Below, one piece after another: positions 21,202-30,269 of a stretch of 64,000 bases of DNA. Both the position numbers and the translations under genes were made by a program. Location: assembly GCA_001828855.1 (NCBI GenBank), contig MHZT01000003.1, positions 1-64,000 of the forward strand, written 5' to 3'. Under the pieces are notes generated by a model that saw only the letters and a program-made list of their open reading frames with translations, made no database searches and was not told where the DNA came from. Numbering within the stretch: the stretch's first letter is position 1; every line of letters starts with the position of its first letter. The stretch comes from Rhodobacterales bacterium RIFCSPHIGHO2_02_FULL_62_130. GTDB taxonomy: Bacteria > Pseudomonadota > Alphaproteobacteria > Rhodobacterales > Rhodobacteraceae.

Positions 21202-21210
21202 GAGGGCAAG

Positions 21211-22242
21211 ATGAAAACCAACGCAGGGCGTTTCTTTGAGGATTACCGTCTGGGCGAGACCATCGTCCATGCCGTGCCGCGCACGGTTTCGGGCGGGGAA
21301 CGGGCGCTTTATCACGCGCTCTATCCGGCGCGGGGCGCGCTTTACTCCTCGGACGAATTCGCGCGTGCCTGCGGCCTGCCTGCCGCGCCCTTGGATGATC
21401 TGATTGCCTTCCACACGGTCTTTGGCAAGACCGTGCCGGACATCAGCCTGAACGCCATTGCCAATCTGGGCTATGCCGAGGGGCGCTGGCTGCATCCTGT
21501 TCATGCGGGTGACAGCTTGCGGTCGGAATCGACGGTGATCGGGTTGAAGGAAAACTCGAACGGGCAATCGGGCGTGGTTTACGTGCGGACGGTTGGCTTT
21601 AACCAGCACGGGGTTGCAGTGCTGGAATATGTCCGCTGGGTGATGGTGCGAAAGCGCCGCATGGATGCGCCTGCGCCCGAAGCGGTGGTGCCGGATCTGG
21701 CAAAGGTGGTGGAGCCGCAGCGGTTGGTCATCCCGCAAGGGCTTGATTTCACGCGCTATGATTTCACGCTGGCCGGAGAGCCGCACCGCTGGGGTGACTA
21801 TGCGATTGGCGAGCAGATCGACCATGTGGATGGTGTAACGGTGGAAGAGGCCGAGCATATGCTGGCCACGCGCCTGTGGCAGAACACCGCCAAGGTGCAT
21901 TTCGACGCCACCAACCGTGCTGACGGGCGGCGGCTGATCTATGGCGGGCATGTGATCAGCCTTGCGCGGGCGCTGTCCTTCAACGGGCTGGCCAATGCCC
22001 AGATGATCGTGGCGCTGAATGCGGGCGCCCATGCCAATCCCTGCTTTGCGGGCGATACCGTGCGGGCGTGGTCGCAGGTGCTGGACCGCGCCGATACGGC
22101 AGCGCCCGGAGTGGGGGCGATCCGGTTGCGACTGGTCGCGGTGAAACACGGGGCCGCGCCCTTTGCGTTGCGGGGCGAGGACGGCAAATACGCGCCCGAG
22201 GTGCTGCTGGATCTGGATTACTGGGCCTTGATGCCGAAATGA
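21211..22242 (+). CDS. mch: Mesaconyl-CoA hydratase (beta-methylmalyl-CoA dehydratase)
   Basis: A 343-residue protein of the MaoC-like double hot-dog type. It hydrates mesaconyl-C1-CoA to beta-methylmalyl-CoA in the ethylmalonyl-CoA pathway, upstream of the malyl-CoA lyase and thioesterase steps. The opening NAGRFFEDYRLGETIVHAVPR and the second-half FDYD/HAxxN-like elements (NPCFAGDTVRAWSQVLDR) are typical, and the length equals that of the R. sphaeroides enzyme. The start is the ATG after GAGGGCAAG; the frame stays open into the repeat cluster upstream. Linkage to mcl2 and sdh supports the call. Confidence 0.92.
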   Translation: MKTNAGRFFEDYRLGETIVHAVPRTVSGGERALYHALYPARGALYSSDEFARACGLPAAPLDDLIAFHTVFGKTVPDISLNAIANLGYAEGRWLHPVHAGDSLRSESTVIGLKENSNGQSGVVYVRTVGFNQHGVAVLEYVRWVMVRKRRMDAPAPEAVVPDLAKVVEPQRLVIPQGLDFTRYDFTLAGEPHRWGDYAIGEQIDHVDGVTVEEAEHMLATRLWQNTAKVHFDATNRADGRRLIYGGHVISLARALSFNGLANAQMIVALNAGAHANPCFAGDTVRAWSQVLDRADTAAPGVGAIRLRLVAVKHGAAPFALRGEDGKYAPEVLLDLDYWALMPK

Positions 22243-22247
22243 CAGAC

Positions 22248-22279
22248 GCCCGCCCTTGGGACAGGGCGGGCGGTTTTTC
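22248..22279 (+). terminator. Rho-independent terminator of mch
   Basis: A 10-bp stem CGCCCGCCCT / AGGGCGGGCG with a 6-base loop is followed by GTTTTT, starting six bases after the mch stop codon. Confidence 0.92.
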
Positions 22280-22336
22280 AACCTTGCAGGGGCCAGGGAT
22301 GCGGTTTTCGACCCGTCCTGACCGATGACAGAGTTG

Positions 22337-22540
22337 CTATTCGGTGGTGTTGCCCAACGTGGCCTGCAAAACGAAGATCAGTTGACCGCCCGCGTCAGGT
22401 ACGAAGATTGTAAGGCCTGAGCCAGACACGACAGAGGTCATCGGCCCCGCGACCTGCGTGACCGTCACAGCGGTCTGGCCCGCCCAAAGCGGGGCGGCGA
22501 AAGTTGCGGTGGCAAGCGCCAGAATGGACAGTGCTTTCAT
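22337..22540 (-). CDS. Small exported protein
   Basis: A 67-residue frame with a standard signal peptide (MKALSILALATATFAAPLWA, cleavage near residue 20), leaving a mature part of about 47 residues rich in Thr, Val and Gly. No family recognised. It starts one base after the stop of the upstream exported protein, on the same strand, which favours a two-gene unit. Confidence 0.6.
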   Translation of the reverse strand: MKALSILALATATFAAPLWAGQTAVTVTQVAGPMTSVVSGSGLTIFVPDAGGQLIFVLQATLGNTTE

Positions 22541-22541
22541 C

Positions 22542-23264
22542 TTAGTTCCCCGTCAGGCTGAAGGTACGACCGATGTCGATGGACAGTTTGCGCTGGGCGT
22601 CGTCGTCGATATCGCTGATCGACACCGAAATCGGCGTGCCTTGCAGGAAGTCCGGCTGCCATGTTGCGCCGATGACCGGCGTGTCACCGGCAAAGCCGAT
22701 GCTGACGGCCCAATCGGAGTTCAGGCTATAGCCGAAAGACCCGATCGCCTCGACGTCGTTGTTGGCGTTCAGCGCCGTGGTGGCCCCCAACGTTACAATC
22801 GCCGGATGCGGGCCGATCCCGAACATGTAAGACCCGATCAGCGAGGCGTTTTCCGGCAGCGCCTCGGCATCGCCCCAAGCGCCAAGGTTGCCTGCCGCCA
22901 GCATCACCGAATAAATGCCCTTGGTGTTGACCTGAAACGCCTTGTGGATACTGGCCGAGACATTGCCCGAGGCCCCAAAGCTGCGGAACGAGGTCAGGTT
23001 CACGTCAAATTGCAGGCCCACGCCGGAAACAGGGTCGCCAAGCCCGAGGCTAAGGGCGGTCGAGGCGTCAAGCCTTTCGCCGCCGGGACCACGCACGGGA
23101 CCGTAGCTGCCTGAAAAAGACAGGCCAACGGTCTGGCCCGACAAGCCGAATGCGGTGGAGAGGCCGGCTGTCCCAAGCGTCAGTTTCCCGAGTGGTGTGC
23201 CGGTTTGCGCGGTTGCGCCCGTTGCGGCCAAGGCCATTGCCCCAGCGAAAAGGATAGTCTTCAT
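22542..23264 (-). CDS. Exported, possibly outer-membrane, hypothetical protein
   Basis: A 240-residue protein with a signal peptide (MKTILFAGAMALAATGATAQ, cleavage after TAQ). The mature part alternates small and hydrophobic residues with Gly, Ser and Asn in short strands and ends in the aromatic-containing IDIGRTFSLTGN, a pattern seen in beta-barrel or beta-rich envelope proteins. No family recognised. The chosen start is the ATG at the signal peptide; the longer upstream frame adds a hydrophilic segment. Confidence 0.65.
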   Translation of the reverse strand: MKTILFAGAMALAATGATAQTGTPLGKLTLGTAGLSTAFGLSGQTVGLSFSGSYGPVRGPGGERLDASTALSLGLGDPVSGVGLQFDVNLTSFRSFGASGNVSASIHKAFQVNTKGIYSVMLAAGNLGAWGDAEALPENASLIGSYMFGIGPHPAIVTLGATTALNANNDVEAIGSFGYSLNSDWAVSIGFAGDTPVIGATWQPDFLQGTPISVSISDIDDDAQRKLSIDIGRTFSLTGN

Positions 23265-23547
23265 CAATCTGCCTCTGTCGGGATACGTCCGACTATACAT
23301 ACGGTTTGTTTTCATTATCATGGCGTTGCAGGTCTGGCACGGCACCCGCTTTGTCCCGTTCGATCTTCAATATATCCTTTAGCCTGTCAACAAAGCCCGC
23401 GCAGGTTGAGTGAGTATCGCGGGGAAATGTTGCCAAATTGTATACCGCTTTGCGCGGGGGGATCAGGTCTTGCGGACAAGTGGCTTGCGCCGGGCCTGTG
23501 TTCCGTCGGATCATCGCAGCTATGCCCGCACTCGCCCCGGAGGAATG

Positions 23548-24291
23548 ATGCGCCGCCTTTTCTTGCTTGCCCTGCTTGCCTTTGCTGCGCCCGCCGCCGC
23601 CTTCGAGATGCCCGAAGATCAGGATGCGGCGGATTTCGTCACCGCCAATGTGATCTCGACCTTTTATCACGAGCTTGGCCACGGGCTGATCGATGTGCTG
23701 CAACTGGCGGTGCTGGGGCGCGAGGAAGACGCCGCCGACACGCTGTCGGCCGTGCTGATGCATCAGGTCTGGGATGAGGAATCGGCCACCACGCTGGTTT
23801 ACGGCACCGCAAACGCCTTCTGGCTTTATGCAAACGAGGCAGAACAGCAGGGCTATGAGACTGCCTATTGGGACGAACACAGTCTTGATATGCAGCGCTA
23901 TTACAATCTGGTGTGTCTGTTCTACGGGGCCGATCCTGATCTGCGCGAAGATGATGCGGTCGAGTTGGAACTGCCAGAGGGGCGGGCCGAACGCTGTCCC
24001 GAAGAATATGCCTTGGCCGAAGAGTCCTGGGGGGCAATGCTGGCGGGGCTTGAACCGGGCAAAGATGCCAAGGGACTGGTGATGCAAGGCGACACATCCG
24101 ACCCGCTGGTAGCGCTGCTGGCAGAGGAGGTAAGCACCATGAATGCAAGCTATGCGCTGCCCGAAGAGATCACCGTGCAGGTGGCCGAATGTGGCGAAGC
24201 CAATGCGTTTTATGATCCGTCCGAGAAATCCATCACCTTTTGCTGCGAATATGCCGATGACCTTTTGCGGTTGTGGCAGGCGCAACAATAG
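23548..24291 (+). CDS. Exported DUF4344 putative metallopeptidase
   Basis: A 247-residue protein with a signal peptide (RRLFLLALLAFAAPAAAF). The segment FYHELGHGLIDVLQLAVLGREEDAADTL, split across residues about 35-63, contains the zinc motif HELGH and the downstream EEDAAD stretch of DUF4344. Five Cys in the C-terminal half may form disulfides. It probably acts in the periplasm; the substrate is unknown. Of two adjacent ATGs the second is better spaced from GGAGG. It is upstream of and in the same direction as the sdh operon. Confidence 0.85.
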   Translation: MRRLFLLALLAFAAPAAAFEMPEDQDAADFVTANVISTFYHELGHGLIDVLQLAVLGREEDAADTLSAVLMHQVWDEESATTLVYGTANAFWLYANEAEQQGYETAYWDEHSLDMQRYYNLVCLFYGADPDLREDDAVELELPEGRAERCPEEYALAEESWGAMLAGLEPGKDAKGLVMQGDTSDPLVALLAEEVSTMNASYALPEEITVQVAECGEANAFYDPSEKSITFCCEYADDLLRLWQAQQ

Positions 24292-24297
24292 GTAAAT

Positions 24298-24332
24298 TTT
24301 GTGATCACGCCAATTTTGCGCGTGATCACAAA
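24298..24332. promoter_or_regulatory. Twin GTGATCAC palindrome upstream of sdhC
   Basis: A perfect 13-bp inverted repeat TTTGTGATCACGC / GCGTGATCACAAA with a 9-base spacer. Each arm contains the self-complementary GTGATCAC (24301-24308 and 24322-24329), centre to centre 21 bp. It begins 6 bases after the upstream stop codon and lies about 150-185 bases before the sdhC start, in the only long gap of the region. The layout equals the one upstream of sucC. Confidence 0.78.
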
Positions 24333-24481
24333 GTGGAAAATATGCCGATGATAGCGGCAACATCATGCCGCAGATGCACAGACGCGCGTGACAGGCGCGA
24401 ATTACGCGCTATTGAAGTAAGTAGAACAGACTGCGCGCGCCGACCCATGGCATGCCGTCAGCGACAAAAGAGGGAACCGAT

Positions 24482-24865
24482 ATGGCCGAAGTGAAGCGGG
24501 TCGAACGACCCCTGTCCCCGCACCTGCAAATCTATCGTCCGCAACTGACCTCGATCACCTCGATCCTGACGCGGATCACCGGCAATGCGCTGATCGTGGG
24601 CGTGGCGCTTGCGGTATGGTGGCTGCTGGCGGCGGCGGTGTCGGATGAATATTTCGCCACGGCGAACTGGGTGGCCACAAGCTGGCTTGGCGATCTGGTG
24701 TTTGCCGGATCGGCCTGGGCGGTGTGGTATCACTATCTGGCGGGGCTGCGGCACCTGTATTTCGACGCGGGTCACGGGCTTGACATCGCCACCGCAGAAA
24801 AGCTGGGCTGGGCCTGCATCATCGGTTCGGTCGTGCTGACCGTTGCCACCATCGTGATCGTGTAA
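24482..24865 (+). CDS. sdhC: Succinate dehydrogenase cytochrome b556 subunit
   Basis: A 127-residue membrane anchor with three hydrophobic helices. The N-terminus RPLSPHLQIYRPQLTSITSI is the SdhC signature, including Ser and Arg near the quinone site, and HYLAGLRHLYFDAGHGL holds the His that ligates haem b. It anchors SdhAB and passes electrons to ubiquinone. The ATG follows GAGGGAACCGAT, and sdhD starts 10 bases downstream. Confidence 0.96.
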   Translation: MAEVKRVERPLSPHLQIYRPQLTSITSILTRITGNALIVGVALAVWWLLAAAVSDEYFATANWVATSWLGDLVFAGSAWAVWYHYLAGLRHLYFDAGHGLDIATAEKLGWACIIGSVVLTVATIVIV

Positions 24866-24875
24866 GGGGGCGGAC

Positions 24876-25247
24876 ATGCGCTATCTGACAGACCGCAAGC
24901 GCGCCGTGGGCAAGGGTGCCTCGCACACCGGCACCGCGCATCACTGGTCGATGACCGTTTCCGCCGTGGCACTGGCCTTCATGGTGCCGACGTGGGTTTA
25001 CATCTTTGGCCATGCGCTGGGCCAATCCCGCGCCGAAGTTGTGGAAACCTTCTCGCACCCGTTCCCTGCGATCCTGACCGCGATGGTTCTGGTGGTGGGG
25101 ATGCGGCATTTTGCCAAGGGTGCCACCATGATGATCGAGGATTATGCCCACGGCACCGCCCGTAAAATCGGCATCCTGACCATCTATTCGCTGTCTTCCG
25201 TGATTGCCGCGACGGGGCTTTACGCCCTGATCCGCATCGCGCTTTAA
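24876..25247 (+). CDS. sdhD: Succinate dehydrogenase membrane anchor subunit
   Basis: A 123-residue protein with three membrane helices (about residues 24-46, 60-80 and 95-118), basic N-terminus [15 protein letters not shown], the family's [19 protein letters not shown], and a central [19 protein letters not shown] in which the His and Asp-Tyr are the haem and quinone site residues. It forms the b-type anchor with SdhC. Confidence 0.95.
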   Translation: MRYLTDRKRAVGKGASHTGTAHHWSMTVSAVALAFMVPTWVYIFGHALGQSRAEVVETFSHPFPAILTAMVLVVGMRHFAKGATMMIEDYAHGTARKIGILTIYSLSSVIAATGLYALIRIAL

Positions 25248-25257
25248 GGTGTCTGAC

Positions 25258-27060
25258 ATGACCGCTTATCCGTATGAAGTGCATGACTATGATGTGGTTG
25301 TGGTGGGGGCTGGCGGCGCTGGCCTGCGCGCCACGCTGGGCATGGCCGAGCAAGGGCTTCGCACCGCCTGCGTGACCAAGGTTTTTCCGACCCGTTCGCA
25401 TACCGTGGCCGCACAGGGGGGCATTGCCGCGTCTTTGGGCAACATGGGGCCGGACTCGTGGCAATGGCACATGTATGACACCGTGAAGGGGTCGGACTGG
25501 CTGGGCGATACCGACGCGATGGAATACCTTGCGCGTGAAGCCCCCAAAGCTGTGTATGAGCTGGAGCATTACGGTGTGCCGTTCTCGCGCACCGAGGAAG
25601 GCAAGATCTACCAGCGCCCCTTCGGTGGCCACACCACCGAATTCGGTGAAGGCCCGCCGGTGCAGCGCACCTGTGCAGCGGCCGACCGCACCGGCCATGC
25701 CATCCTGCACACGCTTTACGGCCAATCGCTGAAGAACAACGCCGAATTCTTCATCGAATATTTCGCCATTGACCTGATCATGACCGACGGCGTTTGCACG
25801 GGCGTGGTGGCGTGGAAGCTGGACGATGGCACGATCCATGTGTTCAACGCCAAGATGACCGTGCTGGCGACGGGCGGCTATGGCCGTGCCTATTTCAGCG
25901 CGACTTCGGCCCATACCTGCACCGGTGACGGTGGCGGCATGGTGGCGCGGGCTGGCCTGCCCTTGCAGGATATGGAGTTCGTGCAGTTCCACCCGACCGG
26001 CATCTACGGCTCTGGCTGCCTGATCACCGAAGGCGCGCGGGGCGAGGGCGGCTATCTGACCAACTCGAACGGCGAACGCTTTATGGAGCGTTATGCGCCC
26101 CATTACAAAGACCTGGCGCCGCGCGATTACGTCAGCCGCTGCATGACGATGGAAATCCGCGAAGGTCGCGGCGTGGGCGCGCATGGCGACCATATCCACC
26201 TGAACCTGAGCCACCTGCCCAAGGCCACGCTGGATCTGCGCCTACCCGGCATTTCGGAATCGGCCAAGATTTTCGCCGGTGTCGATCTGCAAAAAGAGCC
26301 GATCCCCGTGCTGCCGACGGTTCACTACAACATGGGCGGTATTCCCACCAACTACTGGGGCGAGGTGCTGAACCCGACGGCGGAAAATCAGGACGCCACC
26401 GTTCCGGGCCTGATGGCTGTGGGCGAGGCGGGCTGTGCCTCGGTGCATGGTGCGAACCGTCTGGGGTCAAACTCGCTGATCGACCTTGTGGTGTTTGGCC
26501 GTGCCGCCGCCATCCGCGCGGGCGAAATCGTGAACCCCAAGGAACGCGCTGGTGACGTGAACCGCGCCGAGGTGGACAAGGCGCTGTCGCGCTTTGACGC
26601 CACCCGCCATGCCAATGGCGCGATCCCGACTGCCGATCTGCGGCTTGAAATGCAGCGCACCATGCAATCGGATGCCGCTGTGTTCCGGACAGAAAAGACG
26701 CTGGCCGAGGGTGAGGTCAAGATGACCGCAATCGCCGGAAAGATGGGCGATCTGAAGGTGACCGACCGCAGCCTTGTCTGGAACAGCGACCTGATGGAAA
26801 CGCTGGAGTTGCAAAACCTGATGCCGAACGCGCTGGCCACGATCTATGGCGCGCATGCCCGCACCGAAAGCCGCGGCGCGCATGCCCATGAAGATCACCC
26901 GACGCGGGACGATGCGAACTGGCGCAAACACTCGTTGGCGCATGTCGATGGCAACAAGGTCGCGCTGTCCTATCGCGCGGTGCATACCGATCCGCTGACC
27001 ACCGAAGCCAATGGCGGGATTTCGCTGAAGAAAATCGCGCCAGCCGAGCGGAAATTCTGA
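25258..27060 (+). CDS. sdhA: Succinate dehydrogenase flavoprotein subunit
   Basis: A 600-residue FAD subunit that oxidises succinate to fumarate. The FAD Rossmann motif [12 protein letters not shown] is at the N-terminus, the covalent FAD site is SHTVAAQGG, and further catalytic elements are [21 protein letters not shown] and the C-terminal [10 protein letters not shown]. The ATG is placed after AAGGTG; a GTG nine bases upstream is possible. The stop overlaps the start of a lipoprotein gene, so sdhA and sdhB are separated by three other genes in the same operon. Confidence 0.97.
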   Translation: MTAYPYEVHDYDVVVVGAGGAGLRATLGMAEQGLRTACVTKVFPTRSHTVAAQGGIAASLGNMGPDSWQWHMYDTVKGSDWLGDTDAMEYLAREAPKAVYELEHYGVPFSRTEEGKIYQRPFGGHTTEFGEGPPVQRTCAAADRTGHAILHTLYGQSLKNNAEFFIEYFAIDLIMTDGVCTGVVAWKLDDGTIHVFNAKMTVLATGGYGRAYFSATSAHTCTGDGGGMVARAGLPLQDMEFVQFHPTGIYGSGCLITEGARGEGGYLTNSNGERFMERYAPHYKDLAPRDYVSRCMTMEIREGRGVGAHGDHIHLNLSHLPKATLDLRLPGISESAKIFAGVDLQKEPIPVLPTVHYNMGGIPTNYWGEVLNPTAENQDATVPGLMAVGEAGCASVHGANRLGSNSLIDLVVFGRAAAIRAGEIVNPKERAGDVNRAEVDKALSRFDATRHANGAIPTADLRLEMQRTMQSDAAVFRTEKTLAEGEVKMTAIAGKMGDLKVTDRSLVWNSDLMETLELQNLMPNALATIYGAHARTESRGAHAHEDHPTRDDANWRKHSLAHVDGNKVALSYRAVHTDPLTTEANGGISLKKIAPAERKF

Positions 27061-27374
27061 TGCGTGCGCTGGTCATCCCTGCGCTGATGCTGCTGGCGGC
27101 CTGCGATACGCAGGCGCTGACGGACAAGGCGTTGCGGCGTGCGGCGGAATCGGTGGTGACACCCGTGGTCAACCGCGACATGCCGGCGGCGGTGGCCGAA
27201 ACCGCCACGCGCTGCATCCTTGATGCCGCGTCCAAATCGGAAATCGAAGGTCTGGCGCGGGATGTCGGGGTTGAGGCGGGAACGCTGACTGTCGCCAATA
27301 TCCGCGCCATAGCCAGCCGTCCTGCCGCCGCCGCCTGCTTTGCAGCGGGCGGTGTGCCGCCACTTCGGGGATGA
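27060..27374 (+). CDS. Small lipoprotein between sdhA and sdhB
   Basis: A 104-residue protein with a lipoprotein signal (LVIPALMLLAAC, lipobox LAAC at about residue 15). The mature part is helical with two further Cys. No function known. The ATG overlaps the sdhA stop (TGATG), implying translational coupling, and the 3' end overlaps the next lipoprotein start. Confidence 0.75.
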   Translation: MRALVIPALMLLAACDTQALTDKALRRAAESVVTPVVNRDMPAAVAETATRCILDAASKSEIEGLARDVGVEAGTLTVANIRAIASRPAAAACFAAGGVPPLRG

Positions 27375-27676
27375 AGATGAAGCATTGGACCCTTGCGCTT
27401 GTTTGCCTTGTGCCGCTTTTGGCTTGCGGCCCTGTGCCTGTGGCGCAGGCCGAAAGATCCTGCCTTGAGCGGGCGCGTCTGGCGCAGCAACCGCGCGGCA
27501 CCATCACGGTCGGCGGGACCTCTGAAGGCAAGCTGGCCGGTGGGCTGGAATTGACGGTTTCGTCAGATTATCTGACGGGCCGCGATCCGTCTGAGGTGTT
27601 CAATAGCTGCGTGAAGGCGCAATCGGGTGAGTTCCCGACGCGCCCGCTCTATGATCAACCGGGTTGGGTGCGCTAG
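27371..27676 (+). CDS. Second small lipoprotein between sdhA and sdhB
   Basis: A 101-residue protein with a lipobox (LVCLVPLLAC) near residue 19, followed by a short mature domain with two Cys (SCLERARL and NSCVKAQ). Its length and gene position suggest a small periplasmic lipoprotein; function unknown. Start and upstream stop overlap as ATGA. An in-frame ATG at 27377 is an alternative start. Confidence 0.72.
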   Translation: MKMKHWTLALVCLVPLLACGPVPVAQAERSCLERARLAQQPRGTITVGGTSEGKLAGGLELTVSSDYLTGRDPSEVFNSCVKAQSGEFPTRPLYDQPGWVR

Positions 27677-27679
27677 GCG

Positions 27680-28849
27680 ATGTCCGACATCCTGTTGCAA
27701 TTTGACGAGGTTGACGTGGTTCCGACCACGGGCTTTGCCAAGCATATTGCAACGGGCGGACCGGTCTGGCCGGAGTTCGAGCATCAGGTCGATGCGCGGC
27801 ATTGTCGGGGAGAGGTTCCGGTGGATAGCCTCCCCGCGCGGCGCGATGCGGTTGCGCGGATCACGACTCCGGCGGTTTGGGGTGGCATTCTGGACCGGCA
27901 TTTCGGGCATCTGGTGGCCGAGCATCTGCCGCGCCTGCCCCATTCGCTGCGCGAACGCCCTGACGATCTTTATCTGTTCACCATCGAGCCGGGTCTGACC
28001 GAGGCCGATTTGCCAAGCCATATCTGGGACTTGCTGGCGTGGTATGGGGTCGCGCGCGCGCAGGTGCGGATCGTGACCGAACCGCTGCGCGTGGCCTGTC
28101 TGCGTGTGGCGCCTCAGGCTGAGATGTTGCCCTTGGTCGCGCCCTCGCACAGCTATCTGGCGCTTCTGGAGGCGCGGGCGCAGGCCAATGCCCTGACCTC
28201 CGATCTGAACGAGGTGCTTTACGTCACGCGCAGCGGTCTTGTGGCCGAAGGGCAGGGCGGCCATGCCGGTGAAGGCTATCTGGTGGAGCGGTTGCGCGAT
28301 CAGGGCGTGGCGGTGATGGACCCGTCCTGCCTGCCGTTGCGGGCGCAGTTGGCGGGCTATGCCGGTGCGGCCAATCTGGTCTTTGCCGAAGGCTCGGCGG
28401 TGCATGGGCGACAGATTCTGGGGCGTTTGCCGCAAGAGATCCATGTCCTGCGCCGCAGGCCGGGGCGGTCGGTCGCGCGTGCGATGTTGCGACCGCGCTG
28501 CACGCGCCTGACCTATCATTCCACCAGTGCGGCGCTGTTGACGGATACGTTCCCCAATGGTCGCCCGCGCCCCGGATCGGCCGCCGCGATCTATGACCGC
28601 CATGTGCTGTTTTCCGCCTTTGCAGCACTTGGTGTCGATCTTTCCGAAGGTTGGGACGAGGGTGATTTTCACGCCGCCCAAATCGACGATCTGCGGGGCT
28701 GGATTGCCCATCACGCCCCTTCACCTGCGCAACTTGACGCCCATCGCAGCCTTCTGGCCGGCCTTGGGCTTGATCTTGATGCCCTTACCGCATTGCCCGC
28801 CCCCATTGCTTTGCCCGGTTCCGCCCCCGTGGCCTCCGGCGCTGTCTGA
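27680..28849 (+). CDS. Glycosyltransferase family 61 protein
   Basis: A 389-residue protein of the GT61 (DUF563) type. [20 protein letters not shown] is the family's conserved block, followed by LYVTRSG and a C-terminal [20 protein letters not shown], typical of the acceptor/donor domain. Members transfer sugars to surface polysaccharides or lipids. It begins 3 bases after the second lipoprotein stop and ends 11 bases before sdhB, so it is embedded in the sdh operon. Acceptor and sugar are unknown. Confidence 0.82.
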   Translation: MSDILLQFDEVDVVPTTGFAKHIATGGPVWPEFEHQVDARHCRGEVPVDSLPARRDAVARITTPAVWGGILDRHFGHLVAEHLPRLPHSLRERPDDLYLFTIEPGLTEADLPSHIWDLLAWYGVARAQVRIVTEPLRVACLRVAPQAEMLPLVAPSHSYLALLEARAQANALTSDLNEVLYVTRSGLVAEGQGGHAGEGYLVERLRDQGVAVMDPSCLPLRAQLAGYAGAANLVFAEGSAVHGRQILGRLPQEIHVLRRRPGRSVARAMLRPRCTRLTYHSTSAALLTDTFPNGRPRPGSAAAIYDRHVLFSAFAALGVDLSEGWDEGDFHAAQIDDLRGWIAHHAPSPAQLDAHRSLLAGLGLDLDALTALPAPIALPGSAPVASGAV

Positions 28850-28860
28850 AAGGAAGACCC

Positions 28861-29637
28861 ATGGTCCAGTTTACCCTTCCCAAGAATTCCAAAGTCCGCA
28901 CCGGCAAGACCTGGCCCAAGCCGGATGGCAAGAATGTGCGGAAGTTCCAGATCTACCGCTGGTCGCCCGATGATGGCGAAAACCCGCGTGTCGATACCTA
29001 TTTCGTCGATATGGACAAATGCGGCCCGATGGTTCTGGACGCGCTGATCAAGATCAAGAACGAGATCGACCCGACGCTGACCTTCCGCCGGTCCTGCCGT
29101 GAAGGGATTTGCGGGTCTTGTGCGATGAACATCGGCGGCATCAATACGCTGGCCTGTATTTACGGGCTGGACGAGGTGCGGGGCGATGTCAAAATCTATC
29201 CGCTGCCGCATATGCCGGTGATCAAGGACCTGATCCCCGACCTGACGCATTTCTACGCCCAGCACGCCAGCATCATGCCGTGGCTGGAAACCAAGACCAA
29301 CCGTCCGGCCAAGGAATGGCGTCAGTCGATTGATGATCGCAAGAAACTGGACGGGCTTTATGAATGTGTGATGTGCGCGTCTTGCAGCACGTCCTGCCCG
29401 TCCTACTGGTGGAACGGCGATAAATATCTGGGACCGGCGGCCTTGCTGCACGCCTATCGCTGGATCATCGACAGCCGCGACGAAGCGACGGGCGAGCGTC
29501 TGGATGCGCTGGAAGATCCGTTCAAGCTGTATCGCTGCCACACCATCATGAACTGCACCAAAACCTGCCCCAAGGGGTTGAACCCCGCCAAGGCGATTGC
29601 GGCGATCAAGCAGATGATGGTTGAACGGGTGGTCTGA
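28861..29637 (+). CDS. sdhB: Succinate dehydrogenase iron-sulfur subunit
   Basis: A 258-residue subunit carrying three iron-sulfur clusters: the 2Fe-2S ligands in [14 protein letters not shown] and NTLACI, then [16 protein letters not shown] and [17 protein letters not shown] for the 4Fe-4S and 3Fe-4S clusters. It links FAD in SdhA with the quinone at SdhCD. It has its own ribosome site (AAGGAAGACCC) although it is cotranscribed with the three genes inserted after sdhA. Confidence 0.97.
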   Translation: MVQFTLPKNSKVRTGKTWPKPDGKNVRKFQIYRWSPDDGENPRVDTYFVDMDKCGPMVLDALIKIKNEIDPTLTFRRSCREGICGSCAMNIGGINTLACIYGLDEVRGDVKIYPLPHMPVIKDLIPDLTHFYAQHASIMPWLETKTNRPAKEWRQSIDDRKKLDGLYECVMCASCSTSCPSYWWNGDKYLGPAALLHAYRWIIDSRDEATGERLDALEDPFKLYRCHTIMNCTKTCPKGLNPAKAIAAIKQMMVERVV

Positions 29638-29644
29638 GGCCTGT

Positions 29645-29671
29645 GCAGCCCCTCTGGATCAGGGGGGCTGC
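29645..29671. terminator. Hairpin between sdhB and the convergent LuxR-like gene
   Basis: GCAGCCCC / GGGGCTGC arms (with one extra G on the right side) and a short loop form an 8-bp stem directly after the sdhB stop. The next gene converges, so it may serve both. No T-run on either strand. Confidence 0.5.
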
Positions 29672-29687
29672 GATGCCAAGGCTTCGG

Positions 29688-30164
29688 CTATTTCAGCGCC
29701 CGGAAGTCCTCTTGAACAGCGGCGGGCAAATGTTCGAACCCGTCGGTCAGATCGTGGATGCGGTCGATTATGCCGCAAATTTCGGCGCGCTGGTCTGTCG
29801 AGAAGGGCTGGCTGCGTGTCATGCTGGCAAGGCTGCGCGACGTGGCCGGACCGACAGCATAGGTCCAGCCATTGGTCAGCCCGTAGTCGCGCGCGGCCTT
29901 CAGAACGCCCGCCTCATCCTGCGGCTCAAGCTCGGCCCAATCCATCGCGCCGGTATGGGCCAATCCCCAATGCACCGTCGGATCAGCCAGCATATAGCCG
30001 TTTTCGCTGTATTGATCGATCCAGTCGGCGGCATAGGTCTGGAACAACAGGGTCGGGCGCGTGTAGCGGATATGCGCCGCCAAAGCGAAACCGGAGTCGC
30101 AAATACCTGCAAGCTTTGACAGCAAGGCAGAGACTTCGTTCACCTTTTGCGTGTTCTCTAGCAT
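29688..30164 (-). CDS. Autoinducer-binding-domain protein without DNA-binding domain
   Basis: A 158-residue protein made only of the LuxR-type autoinducer-binding domain. The conserved residues are present with the spacing seen in TraR: Trp48 and Tyr52 (WIDQY), Asp61-Pro62 (ADPTVHW), Trp76, and Gly95. The chain stops at ..DFRALK where LuxR proteins continue with a linker and helix-turn-helix; the 50 bases after the stop contain no such domain. It is divergent from a full-length luxR gene. It may bind an acyl-homoserine lactone and either sequester it or form inactive heterodimers, as the truncated TraR homologue TrlR does in Agrobacterium; that is inference. A GTG at 30173 is an alternative start. 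Confidence 0.85.
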   Translation of the reverse strand: MLENTQKVNEVSALLSKLAGICDSGFALAAHIRYTRPTLLFQTYAADWIDQYSENGYMLADPTVHWGLAHTGAMDWAELEPQDEAGVLKAARDYGLTNGWTYAVGPATSRSLASMTRSQPFSTDQRAEICGIIDRIHDLTDGFEHLPAAVQEDFRALK

Positions 30165-30269
30165 TCTTTTCACTTATAGTGCTTAGTGTTGCGGGGAACA
30201 CGTAAAACGGGCAAACCACAACACCAGACCCTAAGCCCAATGGGCGTTTTCGGCAACTGTTTTGAGTAA

